The notes under the pieces are model-generated. The model saw only the letters and a program-made list of their open reading frames with translations, did no database searches and was not told the DNA's origin. From Sclerurus mexicanus (Eukaryota > Chordata > Aves > Passeriformes > Furnariidae), in assembly GCA_013396755.1 (NCBI GenBank), contig VWZF01004007.1:701575-765574 (forward strand): a DNA stretch of 64,000 nt, written 5' to 3'. Shown in pieces: positions 52,787 to 63,210 of the stretch. The stretch's first letter is position 1, and every line of letters begins with the position of its first letter. The translations under genes were made by a program, and so were the position numbers.

Positions 52787-54978
52787 TTTCAAGAGCACTT
52801 CATACTGGAAATTTTCTACTCACTAATGAGAACTGTTTTCTAGCTTTTTTTTAAACCTGTCTTCCCACTCCCAAGTCCAGGCTGACAGAAAATGTTTGTG
52901 TTAGAGGATAGATCATATTTTAACGTCATTTTTTCACCAGTTTTTTCTTATTTTTTTAAATTAATAATTATTTTTGCCTGTCTCCACAGACTGACAAAGA
53001 ACTGGTGTTTTTTTTTTTAGAGAATCTTTTTGTTAAAAAAAATGTTGATTTCATAAGATTTGTTTGTGAGAAAGCAGCTTTTGTGGGAAACATTTTAGTG
53101 AGAGATCACTCCAACATTGGGTAGATTTGACTTTCATATCATAGAAAGAGCAAGCACTCCATTACAGAATATCCACCAAACAAGCAAAGAGTTAGAATGT
53201 GTGGGACCTGAGCCCAAGTTGGTTCTATAAATCGAGAAAAAAACATTAATTTTTTCTTTGTAAATCAAATCAGCTTATTTCCCAGAGACCAACTGGCTAT
53301 TCTACTACACAGAGATTTTTCCATGTAAAATAAATATAAATTTCTGCATACTTATGATACTCCAAGATTATAAAAAAGAGGATGATTGTAGGGAGAAGAT
53401 ATACTTCGTATTAGAGCAGATGGCAAGATTTAAGGTACATAAAACTTTCTGCAGTTCTTTGCACTCCTGAAATGTGTTTGTTTTTGTTGGTTTTTTTTTT
53501 TTCAGTTGTAGCAGTTGGTTTAATAAAAGATACCATTTCTGTTGATGAAACTTCCCCTTTTTGGGAAAGTTTGTCTCTTTCTAGTTTGCTGTAGCAAAAA
53601 AACCCAAAAAGGCAAAAAAACAAAAGAAAACAAAAAACCTCCAACAAAACAACAAACTCAAAACAAAACCAATATCCCCAGCAAATGTTACTTTTCAAGC
53701 AGCCTGTCTTGCCTTTTGAAATTCGTGAAGATTTTCACCAATCCTTTGCTATTCTCAGCAGGAGATGAGTTCAGAAACATTCCAGTTCTCATTGTGCCTC
53801 TGGACTGATGGTATTTCGGGTAAATTTGAAAATAGATGAAAGGACCTGAATTTTTAAGGCTATAAAATTGTACAGTAAACCTATGATACACTCAAGAGAA
53901 CAGGTACACAGAGTACCCAAAGCCAAATTTTTATTCTTAGTAGCATGTTGCCTCTGAAGGCAATGGGTTCTACATGGCCAAAGTCACCTTAAGTTCCCAT
54001 TTCTCACATTTCCAGTCTGTTGCATAAAGCTCAAATTAACAGAGCTTCAGATGGAGCCAGTTCTCAAAGGAATAATTCTTCCATATTCCTTTCTGGGAGG
54101 AAACACATTCACAGGGAAGTTTCTAAAGAAGTTATGAATGAATGCACATACCTTCAAGAATGATCTTGTAGAGAGAAAATTGAGGTCTGAGTACTCAGTG
54201 TGCCACATCCTTACTCTAGGTTGCCTCCTAATGCAACCTGATCACCATTAATTTGTAAGCAGATCCCAGCTAGAGCAAAAGGAACATGCAGATGGTCAGT
54301 AGTAACTGAAGACTATGTGATATTTGCTGTCATGGAGCATCAGCTTACATGCTCCTAGACATGCTATCCTGGTACACATGTATTTTTCTGCAGGATTGTG
54401 TGTCTGGTTTTGCCCCCCAGAATATTGGCAGCAACAAAACAGACAGAAGCTGGTTGTGTGCAATCCTTGATTAAACTGTACTGAGAAGTGGGCATGAATG
54501 AGCTGAGAAGGTGGCATCTTGCCTTTTTGCCTCCAAGATTTTGCTCTTTCAGATAAATGATAGGAAGAGAAAATGGGAGATATTTTCCTACAGACCATAA
54601 TAAGGGCTTATTGCCTAGGGTATTGTGGATGGATGGCATATAACTAGGTAACAGACTCTGTTCATAAACACCTGTATAAGGAAAGCTCAATCAGTCCTCA
54701 GTTTAGCAAAAAGTTTGCTACTTCCCATTCTAAGTATCTAATCAAGAACAGCAATCAAGAGATCTATCTAATCAAGAGATTCTACCTTTTTGCCTAAGTG
54801 GTAGCAGGACTCCTGTATGCAAGTAGCTCTGTAGCTCTGTGGTTTCTATAATAAAAGTCCCCCTCTGGATTTTCATCATTCCCAGATTTGTCTGCCAGAA
54901 ATGACCATACTCTTGACTTTTTCTGGTCAAAGCAGCAGTTAAAGCAGAATCACGTACAATGGAGGCTGAAGAGGGAAC
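52787..54978. other. Gene-less DNA with A- and T-rich patches
   Basis: No gene is recognised. A T-rich run near 53486-53502 and an A-rich, C-interrupted stretch at about 53597-53670 give low-complexity open frames. Near 54739-54782 the phrase tctaatcaagaga recurs imperfectly. Minus-strand frames at 54296-54690 (about 100 codons) are unrecognised. Confidence 0.5.
53597..53670. repeat. A-rich (CAAAA)-like low-complexity stretch
   Basis: Blocks of A are interrupted by C or CC on the plus strand. No poly-A-tailed retrocopy could be identified upstream. Confidence 0.7.
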
Positions 54979-54984
54979 CTACCT

Positions 54985-55337
54985 TGCGGCAGTTGAGGGG
55001 AATGCTCCCCCTCGTCCCTCCTCCTCCTCCTCCATGCGGTCCCCGAAATGCCCCAGGAAGGAGACACACAGAGACCACCAGAGAGGAGAAGCAGAGAGAG
55101 AGTTTATTCACATGGTCAGGGGTATTTAAGGATTTTACAACCAATGGGGAAAGGGTTAACTAAGGGCCAATGGGGGGATTTCACATAGCCTTCCAAGGAC
55201 GAATTCTTGCATAGTAAGTTAGGGAGATAAGGATTCTCCCAAGGGGTTTTGGGAAGAAGAAAGGTGATTCAGGGAAAAAATACAGGGAATCCATTTTACA
55301 ATACAGTGAAAACTTATACTGTAAGTCCACTCCCACA
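54985..55337 (-). mobile_element. Solo LTR (353 bp) with perfect 6-bp target duplication
   Basis: On the plus strand the element runs TGCGGCAG...CTCCCACA. It is flanked by identical hexamers, ctacct at 54979-54984 and 55338-55343. TG...CA ends plus a 6-bp duplication fit alpha- or beta-retrovirus-like (ERVK-class) elements, which duplicate 6 bp in birds. Orientation is minus. Reading that way, there are two CCATTGG boxes (plus positions near 55165 and 55141), a TTAAATA TATA-like box (55123-55129), and AATAAA (55103-55108) only about 15 bp further on. A pyrimidine-rich U5 follows. The very short gap between TATA and AATAAA resembles the compact R region of avian alpha-type LTRs. The plus-strand frame crossing it is a shadow. 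Confidence 0.85.
55103..55108 (-). promoter_or_regulatory. Polyadenylation signal of the minus-strand LTR
   Basis: TTTATT on the plus strand is AATAAA on the minus strand. It sits downstream of the TATA-like box, in the order expected for an LTR read on the minus strand. Confidence 0.6.
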
Positions 55338-55343
55338 CTACCT

Positions 55344-56973
55344 CATCTTTCTTTCTGGTCATGCCAGCATCTCCACCTCTTCTCTATGCAAGCTGCTCAA
55401 ACTCATCTCAGAAGTCCAGTTTTTTTTAGTTTGAAGTGCTCTGTGATCTGATAGCAAAGCATTCATAGGACTACTTACCTTTCAGAAGAGAAAAATAAAC
55501 TATTAAACAGCTGTTCAAGGAGTGCTGTGCATAGTGGACAGCAAATAAGATGTAGGTCTCAAAAAAAAAAAAGAAAGTAGTGTAAATTTTGTGTTAGAGA
55601 CTGAACAAAGCACATGCATGAAATAGATGAATCACAATTTCACAGAAAATTGCAATTTTGGTGTGTCATGTAATTTTTGAGAATATGGTTATAAATATTC
55701 CAGACTAAACACTAGGATGAAGGAATAGAATTACAGAATTTTTAGTTGATAAAATACAATACATCCAAAGTTTGCTGATAAGTAGTGATATTCATAAAGG
55801 AACTACTTTCTATAGCTTATTAATTTATATCATACCACCTGGCAAGTCCAGATGGCTTTAAACAGTCATCTGTATCCTCAAAAAAATTTATGGACCTGAA
55901 AGCATTCAGAGCAGAATCCTGACAAGAGGAAGGGAATGGGCTAGTTTCACTAGATATGAAAAACAAAAAGCTGACTAGGTATATTAAAACCTGCAGTGTT
56001 TATAGAACAGATTGCAGGTTTCATTGGTAAGAGCAGCAGGTAGAAGAGACCCTCACAGAATTTTACAGTTAGATCTGCAAGAGGAATTGTGTTGCAATGT
56101 GCTAAGCACTAAGTTGCTGTTTTCATCAGCCTTTTAATCTAGTGGAAGCTGCCTGAGACAGTATGATACCACAAAAGATGATCCATCAGAGTCAGCCCAG
56201 TACAGAGGAAGATGTCTCAGTCTACCAAATGCTGGAGGAATGTATGAAATCCATTTCTCTTCTAAGGATTTGGGTGCTTACTGTGGAGACTAGGTCAGGC
56301 ACCCGTCCTGCTTGTGGCTGCAAGAGGATGTGGTTGTGGCAGTTCCTTCCAGTGCTTAGTAATGAGAGTATGTGGTTTTGATCTTTTCCTGCCTTGGTGG
56401 ATAGGAACCAGTATCAGTAGCAACCTTGACAACAGTCTTGTGCACAAAAGGGGGAATTTTTCTATCCTGTCTATAAAAACTGTTTCACTTTAATAGAGTA
56501 GTTTGATATTTAATGAGCTAGAGAAACATGAACAAGGCTATAGCCTTGTGGAGAGATGTCACCTGGGGCGGGGAAAGAAAGAGAGGTTTTATTTACTGAT
56601 GCAGCAAATGTGTAATTTATATCACACAGATAGTTTCTCTCTTTAGTGTGTATTTATGGTATTATCAAAGTGAAACAGTCTGCTAGACAGTTTTGGCAAA
56701 TTCTTCAACTAAGGTTTAACCCACTGATAAGAACCATTGCCTAGAAGGTGAAAATTTCAAATCCCTGATGACAGATTGGGATAATAAACACAATCCATCC
56801 TTATCTAGGCAGGTTCCCTTACTGCTGAGCTACTAAAGAAGGGGAAAAATGACTTCCTCTTTTTGCAGGTTGGGTTTTTTTGTTGTTGTTGTTGTTTTGG
56901 TTTTTTTTGTTTTGTTTGTTTTTTTTGTTTGTTTGTTTGCTTTTTTTCTTTGTTGGTTTTTTTTTCTCCTCAG
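55344..56973. other. Gene-less DNA ending in a T/G-rich tract
   Basis: No gene or mobile element is recognised up to about 56870. From there the sequence becomes a long T/G tract leading into the exon-like island at 56974. An A run lies near 55561-55572. Confidence 0.5.
56876..56966. repeat. T/G-rich low-complexity tract
   Basis: This ~90-bp stretch of T interspersed with single or double G includes (TTG)n and (TTTG)n-like units. It creates phenylalanine, leucine and cysteine-rich frames on the plus strand and lysine, asparagine and glutamine-rich frames on the minus strand. None of these is likely to be a real protein. Confidence 0.88.
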
Positions 56974-57044
56974 AGTCTGACTTCAAAGCAAAGGGATGCT
57001 TTGAAGCTGCACTGCAGTGGGCTGGACTGGTTTCTGAAGACAAG
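56974..57044 (+). other. Exon-like island, unproven
   Basis: A long polypyrimidine stretch ends in tttctcctcag at 56973, a very good splice acceptor. The next 71 bp are followed by a consensus-like donor, caag/gtaggc (GT at 57045). The island is more GC-rich than its surroundings and is open in two plus frames. The frame with a 2-base start reads SDFKAKGCFEAALQWAGLV and then SEDK, which looks protein-like but which I cannot assign. Against it, there is no second exon, the tract upstream is simple repeat, and chance acceptor-donor pairs are common at this scale. It could be a coding exon, a noncoding RNA exon or coincidence. Confidence 0.22.
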
Positions 57045-59582
57045 GTAGGCATCTGTGCCCAAAGTGATGATAAATAAACAGAAAGACTTCTCAACTCTTG
57101 TTTAATTTTTTGAGTACTCTAAAGTCACTGCACACCCCCAGTCATATGAAAGTTTTCTGTGTGCTTGTGTCCTCACCTAAGCTTCAGTAGAGTTTCTGTT
57201 TCCAGAGTGGTTAGACACTTATCTAAGGACCTTTGGAAAGTGGAGTGACACATCATCCCCTTACAGCTGGATCCAGTCAGCTTCCTCAGCAAGTGCCAAG
57301 CACCTATCAGCAAGCACAAGGCTGTCCAGAACTCAAATCAGTTTAAAAACATACAGCTGCCACAGGAGGAAAGGATAGACTCTTCCCCTTGAACCTTTTA
57401 CAAATGGTCTTTTAGCCTGAACAGTTACCTGTGAGGCGAAAGACTTGGAGATCATATAGTTCACCTCACCGCAGTCTACAAGGGCAGCCAAGTGCATAAT
57501 TGATGTTTAGGGAGACGATGTAGTGTTTTCTGGTAGCTTGCATCTGGTAGGACAGAACTTCTTGTGCTTTCAAGGTATGTTTTTTAAGCTGCATAGCAGT
57601 GTATAGTATAATAACATCATGAACTTGCACAACATTTTAAAAAGCAAGTATCAAACCTTGCAATGAATTGCCTAAAAGGAATTTAAACAGGAAAAAAACT
57701 GCAAATGATGCCAAGACTTTTGAAACATGTTCTGCATTTTAACTAGCACCTAATTTGACAAGGGAATTATTTGTTGTGAATTTTTTGCTCCTTTTTAAAT
57801 GTAAATTGGAGAAAATAGGCTTTATTCTGATCTCTGCTTTGGACTCCTAGAAATTAGGATAGAGAAGTCAGTTTTTAAATTTCTGATTAGATTTTGAGAA
57901 AGCCTCTTTTCAAATGTGGTTTTCTCTAGTTGTGAAAGAAAATCCAATAGTGTAATAATGTATGTCTGTTCAAAGTACACAGAGCCGGTGTTAGGGCTCT
58001 GCATGGTACAGCTGGAAGGAGACTGAAACAGGAGATATAACTCCATAGTGCAGCTTCTTAGAAAGTGATTCCCAGATGGACTAATTATTTCTCAGATTGT
58101 GGATTACAGCTCCTAAAATAAGGAAAAGGGATTAAGGAAGATGTTAACATGGGGGAATTGAGGTTATGTATCTGTGCTTATGATAGTAATAAATAAATAG
58201 GAAATCTTTGTGTTGTTGTTGAAGTCTCTAAGTATCTAAAAATGCTCTTTGCCTAAGGCAAGTCACAAGAGGAAAGAAACAATCTGAAAATCTACTTATG
58301 TGAAAAGACCTTGAGAAGGAAAATCTGCAGAGAAATTTGAGGGTGTGCAGGAAACGTGCTCACCATGAGCTCTATACTTATTCCATTCCTGCTGTTTTTA
58401 GAGACAAATAAGTGATAACTTCATTAAATTAAGTCAGGCAACATTCCCATTCCTATTTAACTACATACTTCTGGAACTAGGGTGAAGTTGGAAAGAGATC
58501 ATAAAATGAAATGAGTTGGTCTTTTTCTTCAACACAACATGCACCAGGTCTGTACCTAGAGATCCCTGAGGGAACACTTGTAGATGTCTCATCACTTTTC
58601 CCTTGTTGAATCTATAGTTTCAGTTGTCCCACAGCCCTAGTGAAAACATATCTTCCAGAGTCTACTATAAACTGTAATCGTTTAAAAATAAATATGTTTA
58701 AAAATAAATTAAAAAAAAAATAGTTGGCCAGGTGTATAAAAAGCTGTTTGAAAAAGCATGTTAAAGGAACTGTATGAGTAGGAAAAACATTTACTAGTAA
58801 TATAAGTGATAAGTAAGTAATAATAAATATGTAATAGCTAATCAAACATGTGTTTATTACATATCTTTATAATAAGCCCTGTGCAGATAGCTTTTGAGGT
58901 TCTTACTTCCATTAAAGAAATCTTTATAAATGATCCATGTTTTTTACTGAGGCCCCTAGTATTCTTATTCTTATACTTCCTAAATCTGCAAAAAGGGCTG
59001 TTCTTCAAACGTTTAATGACTGTAGGCAATTCTTTTAGAAGCTCTAGGGCAAGACATAAAGGACAAAAATTATATATTAATGTGGGTAAATTAAACTATT
59101 GTTTCCTTGTTTGTGAAAACTGGAAGTAAAGGTAACAATGTCTGATGAAGCTAACTTGACCAATAGCAAACTATGTTGACTAATCTCATTTTGAAGATCA
59201 AAATACACAATCTTCTTGAGCTATAAAATTATTTCAAGAGGTTTCATTCAGATATATGGCTTGTTGAAAGCAAGAACTTTGGGTCCCAAAAAAATTAAAA
59301 ACTCCCACAGACTTTACTGTGACAGAACAGAGATGGACAGGCAAAATATCCCTGTAAAACAGCATCAAAAACCTTGGGCCTTGTACTTTCAATGATTTGT
59401 CCCCCTGTGTTGTCAGTTTTAGTGGGGGTGGGGAGGAACCAATGGGGGGTTATGGTGGTTTCATTATTTTTCTTTGTTTTGTCATATCCTGCCTGTAAGG
59501 TGAGATAACAGTCAAAGTCTGTATATAAACACCAACTTAAAATGAACATATATTCAGTAGATATTAACCCAACACCAGACTG
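57045..59582. other. Gene-less AT-rich unique DNA
   Basis: No gene or element is recognised. About 58680-58850 is extremely A/T-rich. Open frames are at most 99 codons and unrecognised. Confidence 0.55.
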
Positions 59583-60564
59583 GTGAGCTGCCACTAGCGG
59601 GGTTCTTCATGTCAGGCCCTGTGCTCTTCAGCATCTTCATAAATTACTTGGATGAAGGACTGGAAGGGATACTGAGCAAATTTGCAGATGATACAAAATT
59701 GGGAGGGGTTGTTGACTCCTTCCAAGGCAGGGAGACCCTGCAGAGAGACCTCAACAAATTAGAGGACTGGGCAATCACCAACCATATCAAGTTCAACAAG
59801 GGGAAGTGCCAGATTCTGCACCTGGGATTGGACAACCCCAGATGTATGGACAAACTGGCGAATGAGATGCTGGAAGGCAGTGCCATGGAAAGGGCCCTGG
59901 GTGGCCTCCTGGATGGCAAGTTGAACATGAGTCAGCAGTGCCCTGGCAGCCAAGAGGACCAACCCTGTCCTGGGGGGCATCAGGCAAAGCATCACAAGCC
60001 GGTTGAGGGAGGGGATTGTCCTGCTCTTCTCTACACTGGGGCAGCCTCACCTTGAATATTGTGCACAGTTTTGGGCACCATAATATGAGAAAGATATTAA
60101 GCTCTTAGAGAGTGACCAAAGAAGGGCAGTGAAGATGGTGATGGTCCTTGAGTGAAAGCCATATGAGGAGTGGCTGAGATCCCTTGGTTGGTTCAGCCTG
60201 TAGAGAGGAGACTGAGGGGAGACCTCATTGCAGTCTACAACTTCTTCATGAGAGGAAGAGGAAGGGCAGGCACTGATCTCTTCTCTGTGGTGACCAGTGA
60301 CATAACCTGAGGGAATGGCTTGAAGTTGTGTCAGGGGAGGGTTAGGTTGGGTATTAGAAAGAGGGTCTTCACCCAGAGGATGATTGGGCACTGGAACAGG
60401 CTCCCCAGGGAAGTGGTCACAGCACCAAGACTGAAAGAGTTCAAGAGGAGTTTGAATGATACTCTCAGGCACATGGTGTGACTCTTGGGGATGGTCCTGT
60501 GCAGGGCTAAGGGTTGGACTCGATGATCCTTGTGGGTCCCTTTCAACTTGGCATATTCTGTGAT
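59583..60564 (+). mobile_element. CR1 LINE: reverse transcriptase end plus 3' UTR
   Basis: This is the longest CR1 remnant that keeps a 3' end. The plus frame from 59609 reads GPVLFSIFINYLDEGLEG, then SKFADDTKLGGVVD. It thus contains the FADD reverse-transcriptase active-site motif (palm, motif C) and the following QRDLNKLEDWA and FNKGKCQILHLG segments. The frame is broken just upstream (SGVPQG region around 59600) and again after about 60055, so no active enzyme can be made. The rest continues as the end of ORF2 in shifted frames (for example LEYCAQFWAP, and GLKLCQGRVRLG about 60310-60350). It ends with 'ttggactcgatgatccttgtgg' and attctgtgat. The 188-codon minus frame at 60047-60613 and the other minus frames are antisense shadows. 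The sequence differs from the subtype at 17502 and 38009. Confidence 0.93.
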
Positions 60565-62277
60565 ACCCACCTAAGGAATTCAACTTTATGAGAAGTTGTG
60601 GTAGGCCTTGCATTACTCTAATAACCTTCAGAGAAAAATAGTGCAGGGGGGAGGGCAGAGAGAGACCCAGATACAGGGGCTTGCCCTGGTCCTGGACATC
60701 TGGAGCCTTCTCTCATTCCAGTTTCAGGAGTGGTTGAGGCACCAATCAATAAAGGGAAGTGACACCAGTCCCCTTCCCATGACTTCCTTCGTCCTGTCTC
60801 TGGAACTCTCCCTTGGGGCATTGTCCAGACTCACAGTACAGTCACTTGGGCCTTATTCCTTGCAGTCTTATTTTGTTCTTTAGCTATATAGGCTGTTTTA
60901 TTTGCTTTCAACAGTCCTGGACTAATGGTAGAGCAGTTGTGTCCTTGCCCCTACGGCTTTTAATCTAAAGGTAGAGTGAACACAACAGCAGCAATCCGTA
61001 TCCAACAAAACATCTGAGAAAAACAGATTCATTGTGTTTTGACAGAATGTGAGTGACTTTCTAAGAGGCTCAGGGCCAGGTCATCATCTCATATAAATCC
61101 ATTTACCACTAACTTCACTGAACTTGAACCAACTAAGGACAGATGAAGATCCAAGCTATTTATACGTTTGAAGGGAGTATGTTGCCTCTGAACCAGAGTT
61201 ATTTCAGCTCTATGCTGGTAGAGCATCTTGAGCAGTAGGGTCAGGATACAGCTGGACCTCAGTGTAGTAGATAGTATTTTATTTCAAATGAATGTTCAGA
61301 ACCTCTGGCCTCAGCAGCAGTCAGATGGTGCAACTCCTTATCCACAGAGGTCAGATCCAGATTGTATTGCTGGAGTCAGTCTAGCATGATTTCTGTCTTC
61401 CTTTCAGTAGTGTCATTTGGATAGAAATCCAGTCCTTGTGGTCATGAATAAAACACTTGTATCACTTTAGATTTCTCCTGTATTTATAATTCTGCTCCAT
61501 TCATTCATATTTATTCATATGAATAAAACATCTGTTGTCAATGGCCATTTTGTCCACTTCAGATCCAGAGGGAACAAAGGAATATATATAATTGCTATTA
61601 GGCTGATGACCAGCACTTTAATAGCCTTTTCATAGTGTTTCAATGAACATTAATAATCTTGGTATCATATTAGCTTAATTTTGAAGAATCACATGAAAAG
61701 AATATTATCCTGGGTTAGCAAACATACTGTGTAAATAGCGATTACTATGGAGACATAACTGAGTTAGAGGTAAAGCATATTAGCTATGTGCTTGCAGCCC
61801 AGATATTTCACAAAAAGCTTATGGGCTCTCCAGCTAATATTGTCCCCAGTCATCACCTAAAGGAATTGACTTTTAAAACGGAAAACTATAGATTGGCAGA
61901 CAAATTACTAATTAATTTTATGCCAGAGAGTCATAAATATTTTGATGCAGTTCTTTTTCTGGAGATTTCTCTGTACACAGACGTTTGGGAAGAATCTATG
62001 CTGCTGCTGAAACACAGCAAAGGGAAGGTGGTAATTTGATGTTTCGGTGTTTTGGGACTGCTATGGTGGAAAATATAGTTTCAGAGCTAGGCCATGAGGG
62101 CCTGGCTTGCTACAGCCATGAATTGTAGTGCAGTTCTTTGGGAGATTCTGCAGTGTATTCCAACAAATATTTAGAGCTTTCCTGTGGAGAAACCTCTCTT
62201 AGGCTGATTTATGCTATTTTTAAGGATGGGGGAAAGATTTTTGGTTATTTAACATGGTTTGCTTATCTCATGTGTCT
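60565..62277. other. Gene-less DNA, GC-richer at the left and possibly conserved at the right
   Basis: About 60640-60870 is GC-richer but unidentified. About 61650-62040 is AT-rich with homeodomain-type ttactaattaatttt and a partial RFX-like attactatggagac (61741-61754). An 83-codon open frame at 61788-62039 is unrecognised. Confidence 0.45.
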
Positions 62278-62408
62278 AAATGGAGGTTTTCAAGACAGGA
62301 TGGGACAAGGTACTGGACATTCTCAACTAGGATCCCTTTCCCACAAAAGGTTAGATGAAATTATCTTTCAAGGTCCCTTCCAACATGGCATGTTCTATTG
62401 ACTCTATG
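62278..62408 (+). mobile_element. CR1 LINE, extreme 3' end
   Basis: A short 3' fragment: 'aaatggaggttttcaagaca' corresponds to the CR1 segment about 130 bp from its end. It is followed by 'gatgaaattatctttcaagg', 'tcccttccaacatggcatg' and a final 'ttctattgactctatg'. It is diverged but specific. Confidence 0.8.
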
Positions 62409-62649
62409 CAGAGAAATGAAAGGACACTTCTAAGTAAACTTTTATTAAAGGAATTTTGGAATAAAAGGATCTGGACTGTGGTTGATAAAACTTAGGTTTT
62501 GGCTTCAAAAGAGAGTGCCTGACAGAAAAGGCTTCTTTGTACGTTTTGGCATGTCAATAACCAGAGTAGGTCCATTCTTGGATAGCTTTTGCATACTTGA
62601 GAGGGGGAAAGTGGAACATACCAAATGCTGAAGACAACTCTTCTGGAAC
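62409..62649. other. Unique DNA between CR1 copies
   Basis: This 240-bp spacer contains no recognised element. Confidence 0.5.
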
Positions 62650-63007
62650 AAAGATGGTGAAGTGACAATAAAACTCTTTCAACTACCTGAAAGGCAGCTG
62701 TAGCCAGGTGAGTATCAGTCTCTTCTCCCAGGTAACCAGCAGTAGGGCAAGAGAGCACAGTCTTAAGCTGCACCAGGGGAGGTTTAGGATTGACATTGGG
62801 AAAAAGTTCTTTACAGAGAGACTGATTGGATGGGCATTGGAACAGGCTGCTCAGGGAGGTGGTGGAGTCACCATTCCTGGAGGTATTGAAGAAGGCACTG
62901 AATGTGGCATTTAGTGCCATGGTCTAGTAGACAAGGTGGTATTAGGTCATAGACTGGACTTGATCTCAGAGGTCTTTCCCAACCTAGCTGATTCTGTGGT
63001 TCTGTGA
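62650..63007 (+). mobile_element. CR1 LINE, 3' end fragment
   Basis: A 5'-truncated CR1 readable from 'ctctttcaactacctgaaag' and 'gcagctgtagccaggtgagt', through 'gcaccaggggaggtttagg' and 'attggaacaggctgctcagg', to 'gactggacttgatctcagag'. It ends with attctgtggttctgtga. Together with the copies at 59583 and 62278 it forms a same-strand cluster, but each has its own 3' end, so they are separate insertions. Frames on either strand here are shadows. Confidence 0.92.
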
Positions 63008-63210
63008 AAACATGGCCAGTCAAAAGTAAAAAAATTTCTGAAGTTCTCATTTTTAAAGCATGATTTGTAAAATACAGCAGAGCCTCAGCTGTTATGAACA
63101 GAGATATATGACTGGGCCAAATGGTTGTCAGGTGTGTTTTTCCTGCTATTCTACTCTTGAAAAAAAATAAGCTCCTTTTCTAGGTACCTTATGACATGAC
63201 TTTCTTTTAC

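Noticed and set aside
56819..57094. Lysine/asparagine/glutamine-rich minus frame and phenylalanine/cysteine-rich plus frames
   Set aside because: They are translations of the T/G low-complexity tract. Only the 71-bp island after it is kept as a weak exon candidate.
60047..60613. 188-codon minus-strand open frame, the longest in the window
   Set aside because: It lies antisense to the CR1 at 59583-60564. Its length comes from the repeat, not from a gene.
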